Source: JAIEPX01 sp963725255 (GTDB taxonomy: Bacteria; Pseudomonadota; Gammaproteobacteria; JAIEPX01). Taken from it: 64,000 nucleotides of DNA. Positions 54,149-62,798 of this stretch are shown here, in pieces. The notes under the pieces were generated by a model. The model searched no databases and was not told the origin of the DNA. It saw only the letters and a program-made list of their open reading frames with translations. Position 1 is the stretch's first letter; every line of letters begins with the position of its first letter. The translations under genes were made by a program, and so were the position numbers. The stretch covers positions 70,299-134,298 of the forward strand of contig CAVRXV010000007.1 in the NCBI GenBank assembly GCA_963725255.1, given 5' to 3'.

Positions 54149-55015
54149 CTACTCCGACACCTTCGTATAATGTGTGATCATCTCCCAGAAGACTTCATTT
54201 TCTGGTGAGAGAATCTCATCGGGGTTATAACCTAGGCTAATGGCAATTTCTTTATAGTTCATCTGCACTCTTTTCCATTTTGAATCTTGAAGGGGAATGT
54301 CACTGTGATTATGACAGATAAGATTCGGAATACTTTCTCCACGTTCAATTAGATAATTCTCAAAACGTTTATAAACAGTTGTCTCGAAAGTACCCGGGTC
54401 CCATGTAACAAGACCCAGCTGACAACCTATGGAAGATTGAAGAGCTTGAGTTAATTGTACAAGTAACTTGCTGCTCCAACATGGCAGATAGTAAAGTAGT
54501 CCTTCCATCAGGAAAAAAGAATTTCTACCCATAATCAATGAATTCAAAGTTTGTTCAAGAGATATGAGATCATCTTTGTTAGCTAAATTCGTTTCTAAGA
54601 AAATAATTTTACGATGTGGCAATTTCCCTCTTGAGTAAAGTTCATCAATCCTTTCTTGCTTTTTTCTAACATTATCTGGAGAGTCCACCTCAATATAAAG
54701 GTGATCTTCATGTAATAAAAATGGGTATGATGTGAAACCAGCACCGATATTAACAAATACTCCATTAGGTTGATCAGCAAAGAATTTGCGAGTTGCTTCC
54801 AGAAAAAATCGATGTCGAAGTGATAATGTAACATTCTCCATAGGAGTTACTGCTTTTACATATTCCGCATGGTGAGCACGAGAAGCTTCATTGAGCCATA
54901 AATGAGCAAATTCATCACCACTCATTTTGACATCGACAGCACGACATGCAGCCATCCAATAAGCTGTGTCATTGACCGCAGATCTGTCAGAATTCATCCC
55001 CATCACATCCCCCAT
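54149..55015 (-). CDS. Leucine-carboxyl-methyltransferase-like enzyme
   Basis: This 288-residue protein has the LCMT/TcmP family features: FVNIGAGFTSYPFLL as the SAM site, YIEVDSPDNVRKKQERI as the acidic strand-2 region, IFLETNLAN, and MEGLLYYL. Eukaryotic relatives methylate the C-terminus of PP2A; bacterial ones act in polyketide or unknown pathways. The start is uncertain (ATGs at 55015 and 54997). The substrate is unknown. Confidence 0.75.
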   Translation of the reverse strand: MGDVMGMNSDRSAVNDTAYWMAACRAVDVKMSGDEFAHLWLNEASRAHHAEYVKAVTPMENVTLSLRHRFFLEATRKFFADQPNGVFVNIGAGFTSYPFLLHEDHLYIEVDSPDNVRKKQERIDELYSRGKLPHRKIIFLETNLANKDDLISLEQTLNSLIMGRNSFFLMEGLLYYLPCWSSKLLVQLTQALQSSIGCQLGLVTWDPGTFETTVYKRFENYLIERGESIPNLICHNHSDIPLQDSKWKRVQMNYKEIAISLGYNPDEILSPENEVFWEMITHYTKVSE

Positions 55016-55227
55016 AAATAGGCTTCTAACTTAAAAGTACTTGCAATTATTGGTTGCTCACAAAAAAACTCACCATATATAGTTGATCAATTACTCAAAT
55101 TAATATCAGTTAGAGTGTCAAAAAATATAATGCATTGTCAATGATGATAATGTAAATATTCTTCTAAATAATGCAATTATGTTGTAAATATTTTGATGAG
55201 TTCAATGAAAAACATTATGGGAATTGC

Positions 55228-55257
55228 AAAACCTATCACAACTCAAGACGCGACGCC
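55228..55257 (-). repeat. Dispersed GGCGTCGCG repeat after fabG
   Basis: A full minus-strand copy with the CTATCAC variant, 5 bases from the fabG stop and in its sense direction. No left partner was found in 55016-55227, which is AT-rich and otherwise empty. Confidence 0.9.
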
Positions 55258-55262
55258 GTACT

Positions 55263-56006
55263 CTACGCCATGTACATACCACCATTCACATGAAGTGTAA
55301 CGCCAGTGATGTAGGAAGCTGCGTCGGACGCTAAAAAGGCAACGGCGTTGGCGATGTCTTGAGGTTGACCAATTTGTTGCATGGGAATTCGGCTTAAAAT
55401 AGCGTTTTTTTGATCATCATTGAGGGCTTCGGTCATATCAGAGGCGATATAGCCTGGTGCAACGACATTTGCCGTAATACCACGTGTCGCAAGTTCTTGT
55501 GCCAAGGATTTGTTAAATCCAATTAACCCTGCTTTTGAAGCAGCATAGTTGGCTTGCCCAGGATTTCCAGATGCACCAACGACAGAGCTGATTGAAATAA
55601 TGCGACCCCAGCGTGCTTTTACCATTGCGCGAATGCATGCTTTTGTTAAACGAAAAATCGCGGTTAAATTAGTATTAATGACATCATCCCATTCTTCATC
55701 TTTCATTCTCAGCAATAAATTATCACGCGTTATTCCTGCATTATTCACCAGTATTTCTGGCGCGCCGAATTTTTCTTCGACTGTAGTTAATGCATTTTGA
55801 ATGGATTCAGGATTTGTGACATTTAACACGACTCCCACTCCATTTAATCCTGCAGCAGAAAAATAAGCACTAATTGATTCTGCACCTGCTTCGCTGGTCG
55901 CTGTTCCAACAACACTCACACCTTGTTTCGCTAATTCCAATGCAATCGCTTTTCCGATTCCTCGCGTTGCGCCTGTCACTAATGCAACTCTATTTTGCTC
56001 AGACAT
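55263..56006 (-). CDS. fabG: 3-oxoacyl-ACP reductase
   Basis: FabG reduces 3-ketoacyl-ACP with NADPH. The 247-residue short-chain dehydrogenase has VTGATRGIGKA, NNAGITRDNLL, Ser in ISISSVVGASG, YAASKAG (Tyr-x3-Lys) and VAPGYIASDMT. It is preceded by fabD (4-base gap). Downstream the expected acpP is displaced. Confidence 0.97.
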   Translation of the reverse strand: MSEQNRVALVTGATRGIGKAIALELAKQGVSVVGTATSEAGAESISAYFSAAGLNGVGVVLNVTNPESIQNALTTVEEKFGAPEILVNNAGITRDNLLLRMKDEEWDDVINTNLTAIFRLTKACIRAMVKARWGRIISISSVVGASGNPGQANYAASKAGLIGFNKSLAQELATRGITANVVAPGYIASDMTEALNDDQKNAILSRIPMQQIGQPQDIANAVAFLASDAASYITGVTLHVNGGMYMA

Positions 56007-56010
56007 GTCA

Positions 56011-56952
56011 CTATCCTCCTATTTTTTCCAACACGGTAATTAATTGCGTTTCTGCGCTTAAATCATTCACTTCAATGGTATTATCAATTCGCTTTACTAA
56101 TCCGGCCAACACTTTTCCAGGACCACATTCCCATAATGTTTTTATTCCATTGTGTGAAAGCAATTGAATCGTTTCCACCCATCGCACCGGATGATCTAAT
56201 TGTTCGGCTAATGCATGACGAATATCATCAGGATGAGAATGACTTTCGATATCGACATTGTGAATGATTTTAATTTTTGGAGTAGAAATTTTAATATCAG
56301 CTAAAGCAGCAATTAATTTTATCTTTGCCGATTTCATCAGCTCACAATGGGACGGTACACTCACCGGAATTTTTTTCGCTAATTTCGCTCCCGCAGCTTT
56401 TGCTAAATCAATTAATCGTTCAACAGCAGCGTTTTCACCTGCGACAACGGTTTGTCCTATAGCATTAAAATTGGCAGGAGAAACCACATTACCTTGAGCA
56501 GCTTCTTCGCAAAGCGCAGCAATGCGCTCGTTGTCGAGTCCTATAATCGCTGCCATTGCACCAAATCCAGCAGGAACTGCCTCTTGCATATATTGACCTC
56601 GCGCGCGCACTAATTTTAATGCATCACCAAAATCAATGGCCTCAGCACACACCAACGCACTGTATTCACCTAAACTATGTCCTGCTAAAAAAGCAGGCAT
56701 AATGGCTTTTTTTTCATTCACAACCCGCCACAAAGCAACACTGGCTGCCAATAATGCAGGCTGAGTAATTTCGGTTGAATTTAATTTTTCTTCAGGGCCC
56801 TTCGCAATAATACTACTTAAATCATAGCCTAAATGCTGATTGGCTTCTGAAAAAGTGGATTGAATAATGGGGTATTGATTAACAAGACCCATCAACATTC
56901 CAACTGATTGAGAACCTTGCCCCGGAAAAATGATTCCTAATTCTTTTTGCAT
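56011..56952 (-). CDS. fabD: Malonyl-CoA-ACP transacylase
   Basis: FabD loads malonyl groups onto ACP. The 313-residue protein shows the oxyanion FPGQGSQSVGM, nucleophile Ser in AGHSLGEYSALV, an Arg in LVRARGQYMQE and the His in VSVPSHCELM. The 133-base gap to plsX is where fabH stands in E. coli; fabH is absent here. Confidence 0.96.
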   Translation of the reverse strand: MQKELGIIFPGQGSQSVGMLMGLVNQYPIIQSTFSEANQHLGYDLSSIIAKGPEEKLNSTEITQPALLAASVALWRVVNEKKAIMPAFLAGHSLGEYSALVCAEAIDFGDALKLVRARGQYMQEAVPAGFGAMAAIIGLDNERIAALCEEAAQGNVVSPANFNAIGQTVVAGENAAVERLIDLAKAAGAKLAKKIPVSVPSHCELMKSAKIKLIAALADIKISTPKIKIIHNVDIESHSHPDDIRHALAEQLDHPVRWVETIQLLSHNGIKTLWECGPGKVLAGLVKRIDNTIEVNDLSAETQLITVLEKIGG

Positions 56953-57085
56953 GATATTAACTCCTAAAAACCCTTTTAACCTAAATTTTAACCGCAGATC
57001 ACTTTTTCATAGTCAATTTAACAGTAAAAATTTAATCGCAAAGAGAAAAGAATTTTGTCACAGAATATTATTGAACTCGAAAATG

Positions 57086-58120
57086 TTATTCTTCCGATGG
57101 TGTCGTGTTATTTAATGTCTCTGCAACCAAATGTTCAATTCTTTCTCGCACATTCATGCGCACTTGCAGCATCGCTTCCGAAATAGCATAAGTAAAAGCG
57201 GCTACATCAGCACCACCATGACTTTTAATCACAATGCCACGTAATCCCAATAAACTAGCTCCATTACGTCGACCTGGATCGATGGCATATTTTAATCGCG
57301 TGAAAATTGGCCGTGAAAGTAAGGCTATAAATTTTGACCACAGATTAAATTGATAGGATTCTTTGAGATAATGTCCAAATAATTTTGCAGCACCTTCTAA
57401 GGTTTTTAATGCAACATTTCCTACAAAACCATCACACACAACCACATCCACTTTCCCCGAAAAAATAGCGTCGCCTTCAATATAGCCAACGTAATTTATC
57501 GTATCACTTTCCATTAATCGCTGTGCAGCTTCTTTTACTTGATCATTTCCTTTCATTTCTTCAGCGCCAATATTCAATAATCCAACGCGAGGGTTTTCAA
57601 TGTTATCCACAGCCTTACACAATAATGAACCCATGATTGCAAATTGGAATAAATGCTCCGCCGTTGAATCGACATTGGCACCCAAATCTAATACTCGAAC
57701 TTCTTTATTCTCGATCATCGTGGGTAATGAAGTGATTATCGCTGGACGATCAACACCGGGAAGCGTTTTTAAAACAAAACGAGCAATAGCCATGAGTGCG
57801 CCCGTATTTCCCGCACTAACGCAAGCTTGTGCTCGCCCCTCTTTGACTAAATTAATAGCCACTCGCATTGATGAATCTTTTTTTGAGCGTAGAGCAACAG
57901 AAGGCAAATCTTCCATTGTTACATTTTGGGTTGCCGATTGAATTTCGATGCGATCTGCAAACGAGTGATTGGTGAGTTGAGATTCTAATTCGTGCTGATC
58001 ACCCACCAAAACTAATCGCAATTCTGGATGTTGTGCCAAGGCTTTCAACGCAGCAGGAACGGTAACTATGGTGCCATAGTCACCGCCCATTGCATCAATG
58101 GCAATGGTGGTATATTCCAA
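57086..58120 (-). CDS. plsX: Phosphate acyltransferase
   Basis: PlsX makes acyl-phosphate from acyl-ACP for phospholipid synthesis. The 344-residue protein has TIAIDAMGGDYG at the start, SAGNTGALMAIA, LGANVDSTAEHL, NIGAEEMKGND and VCDGFVGNVALKTLEG. It follows rpmF by 5 bases. Confidence 0.96.
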   Translation of the reverse strand: MEYTTIAIDAMGGDYGTIVTVPAALKALAQHPELRLVLVGDQHELESQLTNHSFADRIEIQSATQNVTMEDLPSVALRSKKDSSMRVAINLVKEGRAQACVSAGNTGALMAIARFVLKTLPGVDRPAIITSLPTMIENKEVRVLDLGANVDSTAEHLFQFAIMGSLLCKAVDNIENPRVGLLNIGAEEMKGNDQVKEAAQRLMESDTINYVGYIEGDAIFSGKVDVVVCDGFVGNVALKTLEGAAKLFGHYLKESYQFNLWSKFIALLSRPIFTRLKYAIDPGRRNGASLLGLRGIVIKSHGGADVAAFTYAISEAMLQVRMNVRERIEHLVAETLNNTTPSEE

Positions 58121-58125
58121 AGTGC

Positions 58126-58323
58126 TTACTCTTCGTCGTCAGCCGAAAGTTCTGCTTTTTCAACGACTTGTCGACCTTTATAATAGCCATCAGCCGTCAT
58201 ATGGTGTCTTCGATGAGTTTCACCAGAAGTTTGATCAATCGTGATCGCTGGATCGCTTAACGCACTATGTGCTCGTCTATTTCCGCGTCTTCGCGGGGGA
58301 ATTCTACTCTTAGGTACTGCCAT
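58126..58323 (-). CDS. rpmF: Ribosomal protein L32
   Basis: This 65-residue basic protein begins AVPKSRIPPRRRGNRRAHSA, the L32 hallmark, and contains GETHRRHHMTADGYYKGRQV. It is of the cysteine-free type. It lies between yceD and plsX as in most gammaproteobacteria. Confidence 0.97.
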   Translation of the reverse strand: MAVPKSRIPPRRRGNRRAHSALSDPAITIDQTSGETHRRHHMTADGYYKGRQVVEKAELSADDEE

Positions 58324-58387
58324 TTATATCACTCCTCACATGTTTATTGCATGAATCAAGCAAGGCTTGATTCTGCTATCACTCGGG

Positions 58388-58909
58388 TTAACTTCCACGA
58401 GTATCGCTGAGCTTCTTCAGAACAGCAAACGGATTGCTCTGTTCATCAGGCTCACTACTCAACCATTGGCTGGGCAACGAGACTGAACACTGACCTTCTG
58501 AATGACTCGGCATTACAGGTAAATTCAATAACAACTCATCTTCGATGAGCGATCCTAAATCCACACCACTTTCAGTCACTAGCAAAGGCTCATAAGATCC
58601 CGGCAACTCTGCTACCGCATCGTTATCGGCTACAACAGCCAACTCGACTGAATGCTCAATCGGATAAGGCATCGGTTGTAAACACCGCCCACACTCTAGT
58701 ATGCACTCAGCACTCACACTCATGCGGACTATCGTACGCATCGCAGCATCGTGCATAAAATGCAATGAAAAGTCAACACTACCCCCCGATTCTCTCAAAA
58801 GGGGCATTAATCGTTCACATTGTTGCAAAGGTAATTGACCTTGAATCTCTTCATTATGCTTTGCTAATTGAACGGGATTAATATTTTTCGGTAAAACTAC
58901 ACTTATCAT
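58388..58909 (-). CDS. yceD: DUF177 protein YceD (23S rRNA accumulation protein)
   Basis: This 173-residue protein has the DUF177 pattern ECILECGRCLQPMPYPIEHS and a late acidic region ESGVDLGSLIEDELLLNLPV. YceD is needed for normal 23S rRNA levels and is co-transcribed with rpmF. It is the first gene of the yceD-rpmF-plsX-fabD-fabG unit. No ribosome-binding site is seen and a promoter lies immediately upstream. Confidence 0.92.
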   Translation of the reverse strand: MISVVLPKNINPVQLAKHNEEIQGQLPLQQCERLMPLLRESGGSVDFSLHFMHDAAMRTIVRMSVSAECILECGRCLQPMPYPIEHSVELAVVADNDAVAELPGSYEPLLVTESGVDLGSLIEDELLLNLPVMPSHSEGQCSVSLPSQWLSSEPDEQSNPFAVLKKLSDTRGS

Positions 58910-58916
58910 TACACAG

Positions 58917-58946
58917 ATGATACTTAATTTATAGGTATTGTGTCAA
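58917..58946 (-). promoter_or_regulatory. Promoter of the yceD-rpmF-plsX-fabDG operon
   Basis: On the minus strand TTGACA (58946-58941) and TATCAT (58922-58917) are 18 bases apart. The start point would fall at or within a few bases of the yceD ATG at 58909, and no Shine-Dalgarno is present, so the transcript may be leaderless. Confidence 0.6.
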
Positions 58947-59011
58947 AGTATTAATCCTTTCCTAGAAGAGCTTCATTTCGCTATGAGGAGTTGCCAGAAG
59001 ACCCAAAATCC

Positions 59012-59040
59012 TTGACCGGGAGACGCTGTCGTTATATCCT
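59012..59040 (+). promoter_or_regulatory. Promoter of the IcmL-like gene
   Basis: TTGACC (59012-59017) and TATCCT (59035-59040) with exactly 17 bases between, about 43 bases before the ATG at 59083. Confidence 0.55.
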
Positions 59041-59082
59041 GGATACAGTTGTTCGTCGATTTCTGATGTATAAGGAGATACC

Positions 59083-59646
59083 ATGATTCGATTCTTTAAC
59101 GCTGCTCTGATCATTGTGCTATTGAATGTCACACTAGGCTTAGCAACAGTTCAAGCAAATCCCCCTGTTACCCCACACGCGACCATAATATTAAAAGAAG
59201 TCACGACAAACAACCCTAATCTACGCAATCCCAATATCCAACCCGTTTCACTCGTCAACTGGGTCCGTGATGCAGCTGTGCTGTCATTCTATTATAATTA
59301 TAACAATGTTGATTTATGGATAGGCGATTATTCACATTACTTCACCCCTTTGGGATGGGTTCACTATTATAATGCCCTCAAAAAGTCTGGTAATATTGAG
59401 AAAGTCAAAAATGAAAGAATCACCGTCACTTCAACCCCACTCGAGCCCCCTAAAATTTTATGGGAAGGCGTCGATATGAATGTCTACAAATGGCAAGTCC
59501 AAATTGCTCTACTCGTTCACTATCAAGCAGAAACTGGTAAAACAGTCGAACAAAAATTGATGGTCACTATGATGTTGCGCCGCACCGATGCCCCCAACAA
59601 CAAAAATGGGATAGCCATCGATCAATTCATTGCAAAACCTTATTAA
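59083..59646 (+). CDS. IcmL/DotI-like secreted protein
   Basis: This 187-residue protein has a Sec signal peptide (AALIIVLLNVTLGLATVQA) and then the IcmL/DotI/TraM periplasmic domain: VSLVNWVRDAAVLSFYYNYN, YFTPLGWVHYYNALKKSGNI, VYKWQVQIALLVHY and MLRRTDAPNNKNGIAIDQFI. DotI itself is a membrane-anchored part of the Dot/Icm type IVB system; this copy has a cleavable signal and stands alone, like the extra IcmL paralogues of Legionella and Coxiella. AAGGAG precedes the ATG. Confidence 0.85.
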   Translation: MIRFFNAALIIVLLNVTLGLATVQANPPVTPHATIILKEVTTNNPNLRNPNIQPVSLVNWVRDAAVLSFYYNYNNVDLWIGDYSHYFTPLGWVHYYNALKKSGNIEKVKNERITVTSTPLEPPKILWEGVDMNVYKWQVQIALLVHYQAETGKTVEQKLMVTMMLRRTDAPNNKNGIAIDQFIAKPY

Positions 59647-59692
59647 CTTTATCGACCGACAAAGAACAAAGACAAAGAAGAGGTCGAGAATA

Positions 59693-59740
59693 AAATCTGG
59701 ACTAATAGACAAATTAGGATATGTCAATTTGTCCAGATTT
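59693..59740. terminator. Hairpin between convergent genes
   Basis: AAATCTGGAC (59693-59702) and GTCCAGATTT (59731-59740) are perfectly complementary; an alternative inner stem GACAAATT/AATTTGTC overlaps. It lies between the IcmL-like gene and the convergent LRR gene and may terminate both. Confidence 0.5.
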
Positions 59741-59755
59741 AATCCCTTTTACCTT

Positions 59756-60388
59756 TTAATATTTTGGATAATATCCTCGAATGACATCATTTTCGTATAC
59801 TGAAGGTGCTTCTGGCAGATCTTTTAAAAACGGATGCTCTGATGTTACAGCGATTCTTTCATCATGATAGACCTTAATCGATTCTCTGCAATTTTTCAAA
59901 TCAAAAGCTTGACGTAACTTGCGATTACCCAAAATGAAGAAGTTATTGTTACGTATATCAAGTGTAATATTTTTGCAACATTTCTCTGATTGCAATGCCT
60001 TCACAATAGATTCTGCAGCTGGATCACGTAGATTATTATATCGTAATGATAGGATTACGTTCTCGGCACATTGAGCGGACTCTAAGTATGTAGCCCATTT
60101 CTCCGCACCTTTATTGGCAACTAAGTTATCCCGTAAGTTGACGTTTAGGTCTGTCATAGTTATTCTACTCTGTAAAAAATCAACTAATAATTCATTAGCT
60201 TCAGGGTAAATGTTACAACCTTCCAGATTTAGAGTTAATTTCGTAATGCTTGTTAATTTTGACAAACAGTCAATTAAATATGTCATGTCTTCTTTAGAAA
60301 TAGGAATATGATCTAATGAACAATTAAAAGCAACATTAGGCCCAGATTGTGAAAAATCGGCAATAGATTGGTCAAGTTTCGATTTCAT
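59756..60388 (-). CDS. Leucine-rich-repeat protein, ribonuclease-inhibitor type
   Basis: This 210-residue protein has at least three LRR units of the RI type: ITKLTLNLEGCNIYPEANEL, VILSLRYNNLRDPAAESIVK and NITLDIRNNNFFILGNRKLR. There is no signal peptide. LRR proteins of this kind are frequent Dot/Icm effectors, but none is identified. It has a good promoter and an AGGAGG box 5 bases before the ATG. Confidence 0.7.
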   Translation of the reverse strand: MKSKLDQSIADFSQSGPNVAFNCSLDHIPISKEDMTYLIDCLSKLTSITKLTLNLEGCNIYPEANELLVDFLQSRITMTDLNVNLRDNLVANKGAEKWATYLESAQCAENVILSLRYNNLRDPAAESIVKALQSEKCCKNITLDIRNNNFFILGNRKLRQAFDLKNCRESIKVYHDERIAVTSEHPFLKDLPEAPSVYENDVIRGYYPKY

Positions 60389-60409
60389 ATTAACCTCCTA
60401 CAAAGATGT

Positions 60410-60438
60410 ATTATATTGTAAAAAACCATAAAATTCAA
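60410..60438 (-). promoter_or_regulatory. Promoter of the LRR gene
   Basis: On the minus strand TTGAAT (60438-60433), 17 bases, then a perfect TATAAT (60415-60410), followed by AGGAGG and the ATG at 60388. Confidence 0.7.
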
Positions 60439-60457
60439 TGCCAATTTCTTAAAATCC

Positions 60458-62320
60458 TTACTTCTTTTCCAACTTTGTATTCTCTCCTTGAGGTTTAACT
60501 CCTTTAGATTCCGTTTGACCTTTTGCTTGACCCGCCCAATTTGGCGGAACAAGAGGTACCTCTGAAGGTTCTCGCTCAAATTCAGCTTGGCTTTGGTGTA
60601 ACGATTTTTGATTTACCCAACTTTGACCTGGATGAGTTTGTTTCTGATGTGGTAATTGATCAGTGAAGTTACCTACATAAAATAATTTAGCATTCTTAAT
60701 TGCAGAAAATGCATCATGATTGTTGTTTTCGTCTTTACAATGTTTAAGAGCTATTTGATGAATTAAATCTTCTGTAATTTCTATCTTTTTCTCACCAATA
60801 TTAATTATTGCTAGCTCAGGGTTAGAAAATCCAGCTCCATTATACGATATAACAATCACTAGATCTGGATTAATATCAATTACTTTTGACCAATGAGGAA
60901 AAATAGCAGGGGACAGTCGTATCACCATTTCATTGAGATCAGTAATAAATTTTGAGAAATCCGTACTTAATTCTCCTTGCCTATGAACATACACAAGGTC
61001 AGAAAATTGTTTTGATTCGTGATAAATTGAGGTGCCATCATGATTTTCAAATACTGATTTTGGAGTGATGTCAGAAAACTCATCTCCACTCATCAGATAG
61101 TATCCGCCGTCAGAGAGTAATGCAACAGTTGCTATTCGCTGCTTCATGGTCTGCAACCACATTGTCTTCATCTCAACAGCGTTATTTCGATCAGCTAATT
61201 CGGATTCTGTAAATTCTATATTTGCAACATCTGCATAAGCAACCATTTTAGTTAATGTTTCATGAGTAATCCGTAGGAAAAAAGTTTGATGATCTTTTTT
61301 ATCTTTCTTTTTCTCATTATTCAAGTGACGCAAAAAATTATCACCTTCGATCTTCTTTTCAATCAGACCTTCCATCGCATTCCAGCTTGCTGGTCCATCA
61401 TCATGGGACGCCGCGAATCCAATTGTACCTCCACCTCCGCGCTTCAACTCAGCCCCTTTGCTATCTAAATGTATCAGTTGCTGTTTAACACCGATATCAT
61501 GTCCTGAAGATGCCATCGTCCAGTTGGCATTATTTGTGACATGTGTATACAGTCCCCTATAATCTTGAGCTATTTTTTCAAGGCCTTTAGGAGGTAAACA
61601 TTCTGCAAAGATAATTGGACTAACGTTAAATTTGGTTTGTACCAGCTCTACTAGTTTAGGAAATAGCTCTCGCTGTAGTTCCGGTGATAGTCCAGTTGCA
61701 AAGTCAACTCTGATACCCATAAATCCGAAGTCGTTTACATATTTCGTAAGAATAGGTAACCAAAAATGTTCAATAATTTGATTACGAATTAATGGGGCCT
61801 CATAATTAAACGGCGCTATATCATCCCAGTGATGAGCAAGATCAATTTTAAACCATTTCGCAGTATCGATCCCTAATGCTTGAAAATGTGGCGATTTATT
61901 GACGACAAGTGGCGAATCTTTTGCAATATGATTTAACACCAAATCAAAAAGTGGTACTAAACCATTATTTCTAGCTGTTTCGGTATAAGCAAAAAGTAAA
62001 TTTTTTTCTCTTTCACTTGCAAAACCTGGGTTGCCATTACGATTTAGTTTTGATTCATTTGGATCTATTAGATCAGGAAATAAGCGGTGATTTAACACCG
62101 AATAATCGTAAGCTGCATAGAGTGAACCTGTCACATCATTTTGTTCATAGCTTTCAAAGTTATATCTTCTTACTGTTTGACCTGAAGTTGAGTTTAGAGG
62201 GTTGAGCCATACAGCATTAAATCCCATCCTGCTTATTCGCTGCAGATCATTTGTTGCCTCACCCATCGTGGAATAAACTCTAGGAAATGCATTGTATAAA
62301 AGAAGTCTTTGTTTTTTCAC
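60458..62320 (-). CDS. GH13 alpha-amylase-family glycosidase
   Basis: This 620-residue protein has all four GH13 regions: DLVLNH (126-131), GIRVDFATG with nucleophile Asp206, IIFAE with acid/base Glu240, and ASHDD with Asp307. The N-terminus MGFNAVWLNPL begins the barrel. There is no signal peptide, so it acts in the cytosol or is exported by another route. The last 70 residues are Pro/Gln/Glu-rich and disordered, unusual for metabolic amylases and compatible with a type IV secretion tail. No glycogen genes are nearby. Confidence 0.85.
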   Translation of the reverse strand: MKKQRLLLYNAFPRVYSTMGEATNDLQRISRMGFNAVWLNPLNSTSGQTVRRYNFESYEQNDVTGSLYAAYDYSVLNHRLFPDLIDPNESKLNRNGNPGFASEREKNLLFAYTETARNNGLVPLFDLVLNHIAKDSPLVVNKSPHFQALGIDTAKWFKIDLAHHWDDIAPFNYEAPLIRNQIIEHFWLPILTKYVNDFGFMGIRVDFATGLSPELQRELFPKLVELVQTKFNVSPIIFAECLPPKGLEKIAQDYRGLYTHVTNNANWTMASSGHDIGVKQQLIHLDSKGAELKRGGGGTIGFAASHDDGPASWNAMEGLIEKKIEGDNFLRHLNNEKKKDKKDHQTFFLRITHETLTKMVAYADVANIEFTESELADRNNAVEMKTMWLQTMKQRIATVALLSDGGYYLMSGDEFSDITPKSVFENHDGTSIYHESKQFSDLVYVHRQGELSTDFSKFITDLNEMVIRLSPAIFPHWSKVIDINPDLVIVISYNGAGFSNPELAIINIGEKKIEITEDLIHQIALKHCKDENNNHDAFSAIKNAKLFYVGNFTDQLPHQKQTHPGQSWVNQKSLHQSQAEFEREPSEVPLVPPNWAGQAKGQTESKGVKPQGENTKLEKK

Positions 62321-62727
62321 CTCTTGCCCCTCCGAAAAGTACCATTATTAATCTATATTCAAACTAGCTATTTTATATAATAATAGCATATTTACATGGA
62401 TTCTGCCAACATCTTTGACTGACCCATAGGTAGCAAATTTATCTGCTGAAATAGGTAGATCACGCGATCCAAAAAGACGCTGATGAGAATATACACGCTA
62501 AAGATGATAAGGATATTGTGATTAAAAGTCTTATTTCAATGTAAAGCTCAGACCCTTTAATTTTGATATTTTTCATAAAATATACCCTTGAATTATCATG
62601 ATGATATTGACTAAATTGCTATATTATGATAGTCATCGCTTGATTCATTAATTGAATAAACGTCATACTCAAATAGCTATAGAACCCATGATTAAATAAT
62701 CATTCAACTAAATTTAGAGGCATAATT
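62321..62727. other. AT-rich intergenic region
   Basis: About 400 bases hold the amylase leader on the left (GGAGGGG before its ATG) and, on the right, the leader of an interrupted plus-strand gene (AGAGG before 62728). Nothing else was identified. Confidence 0.4.
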
Positions 62728-62766
62728 ATGAACAGAAGTGATATTGAAACTGAACAACAAACAGGT
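62728..62766 (+). pseudogene. Start of a gene cut by the second IS3 copy
   Basis: An ATG with AGAGG upstream encodes MNRSDIETEQQTG and then enters the IS end (TGATCTG, whose first TGA is the stop). The rest of the gene would lie beyond the right edge. Too short to identify. Confidence 0.45.
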
Positions 62767-62798
62767 TGATCTGCTCCCGATTTCGTGGACACCAACCT

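Noticed and set aside
62321..62766. tRNA or small RNA gene in the long spacer
   Set aside because: No cloverleaf arms or CCA end could be found.
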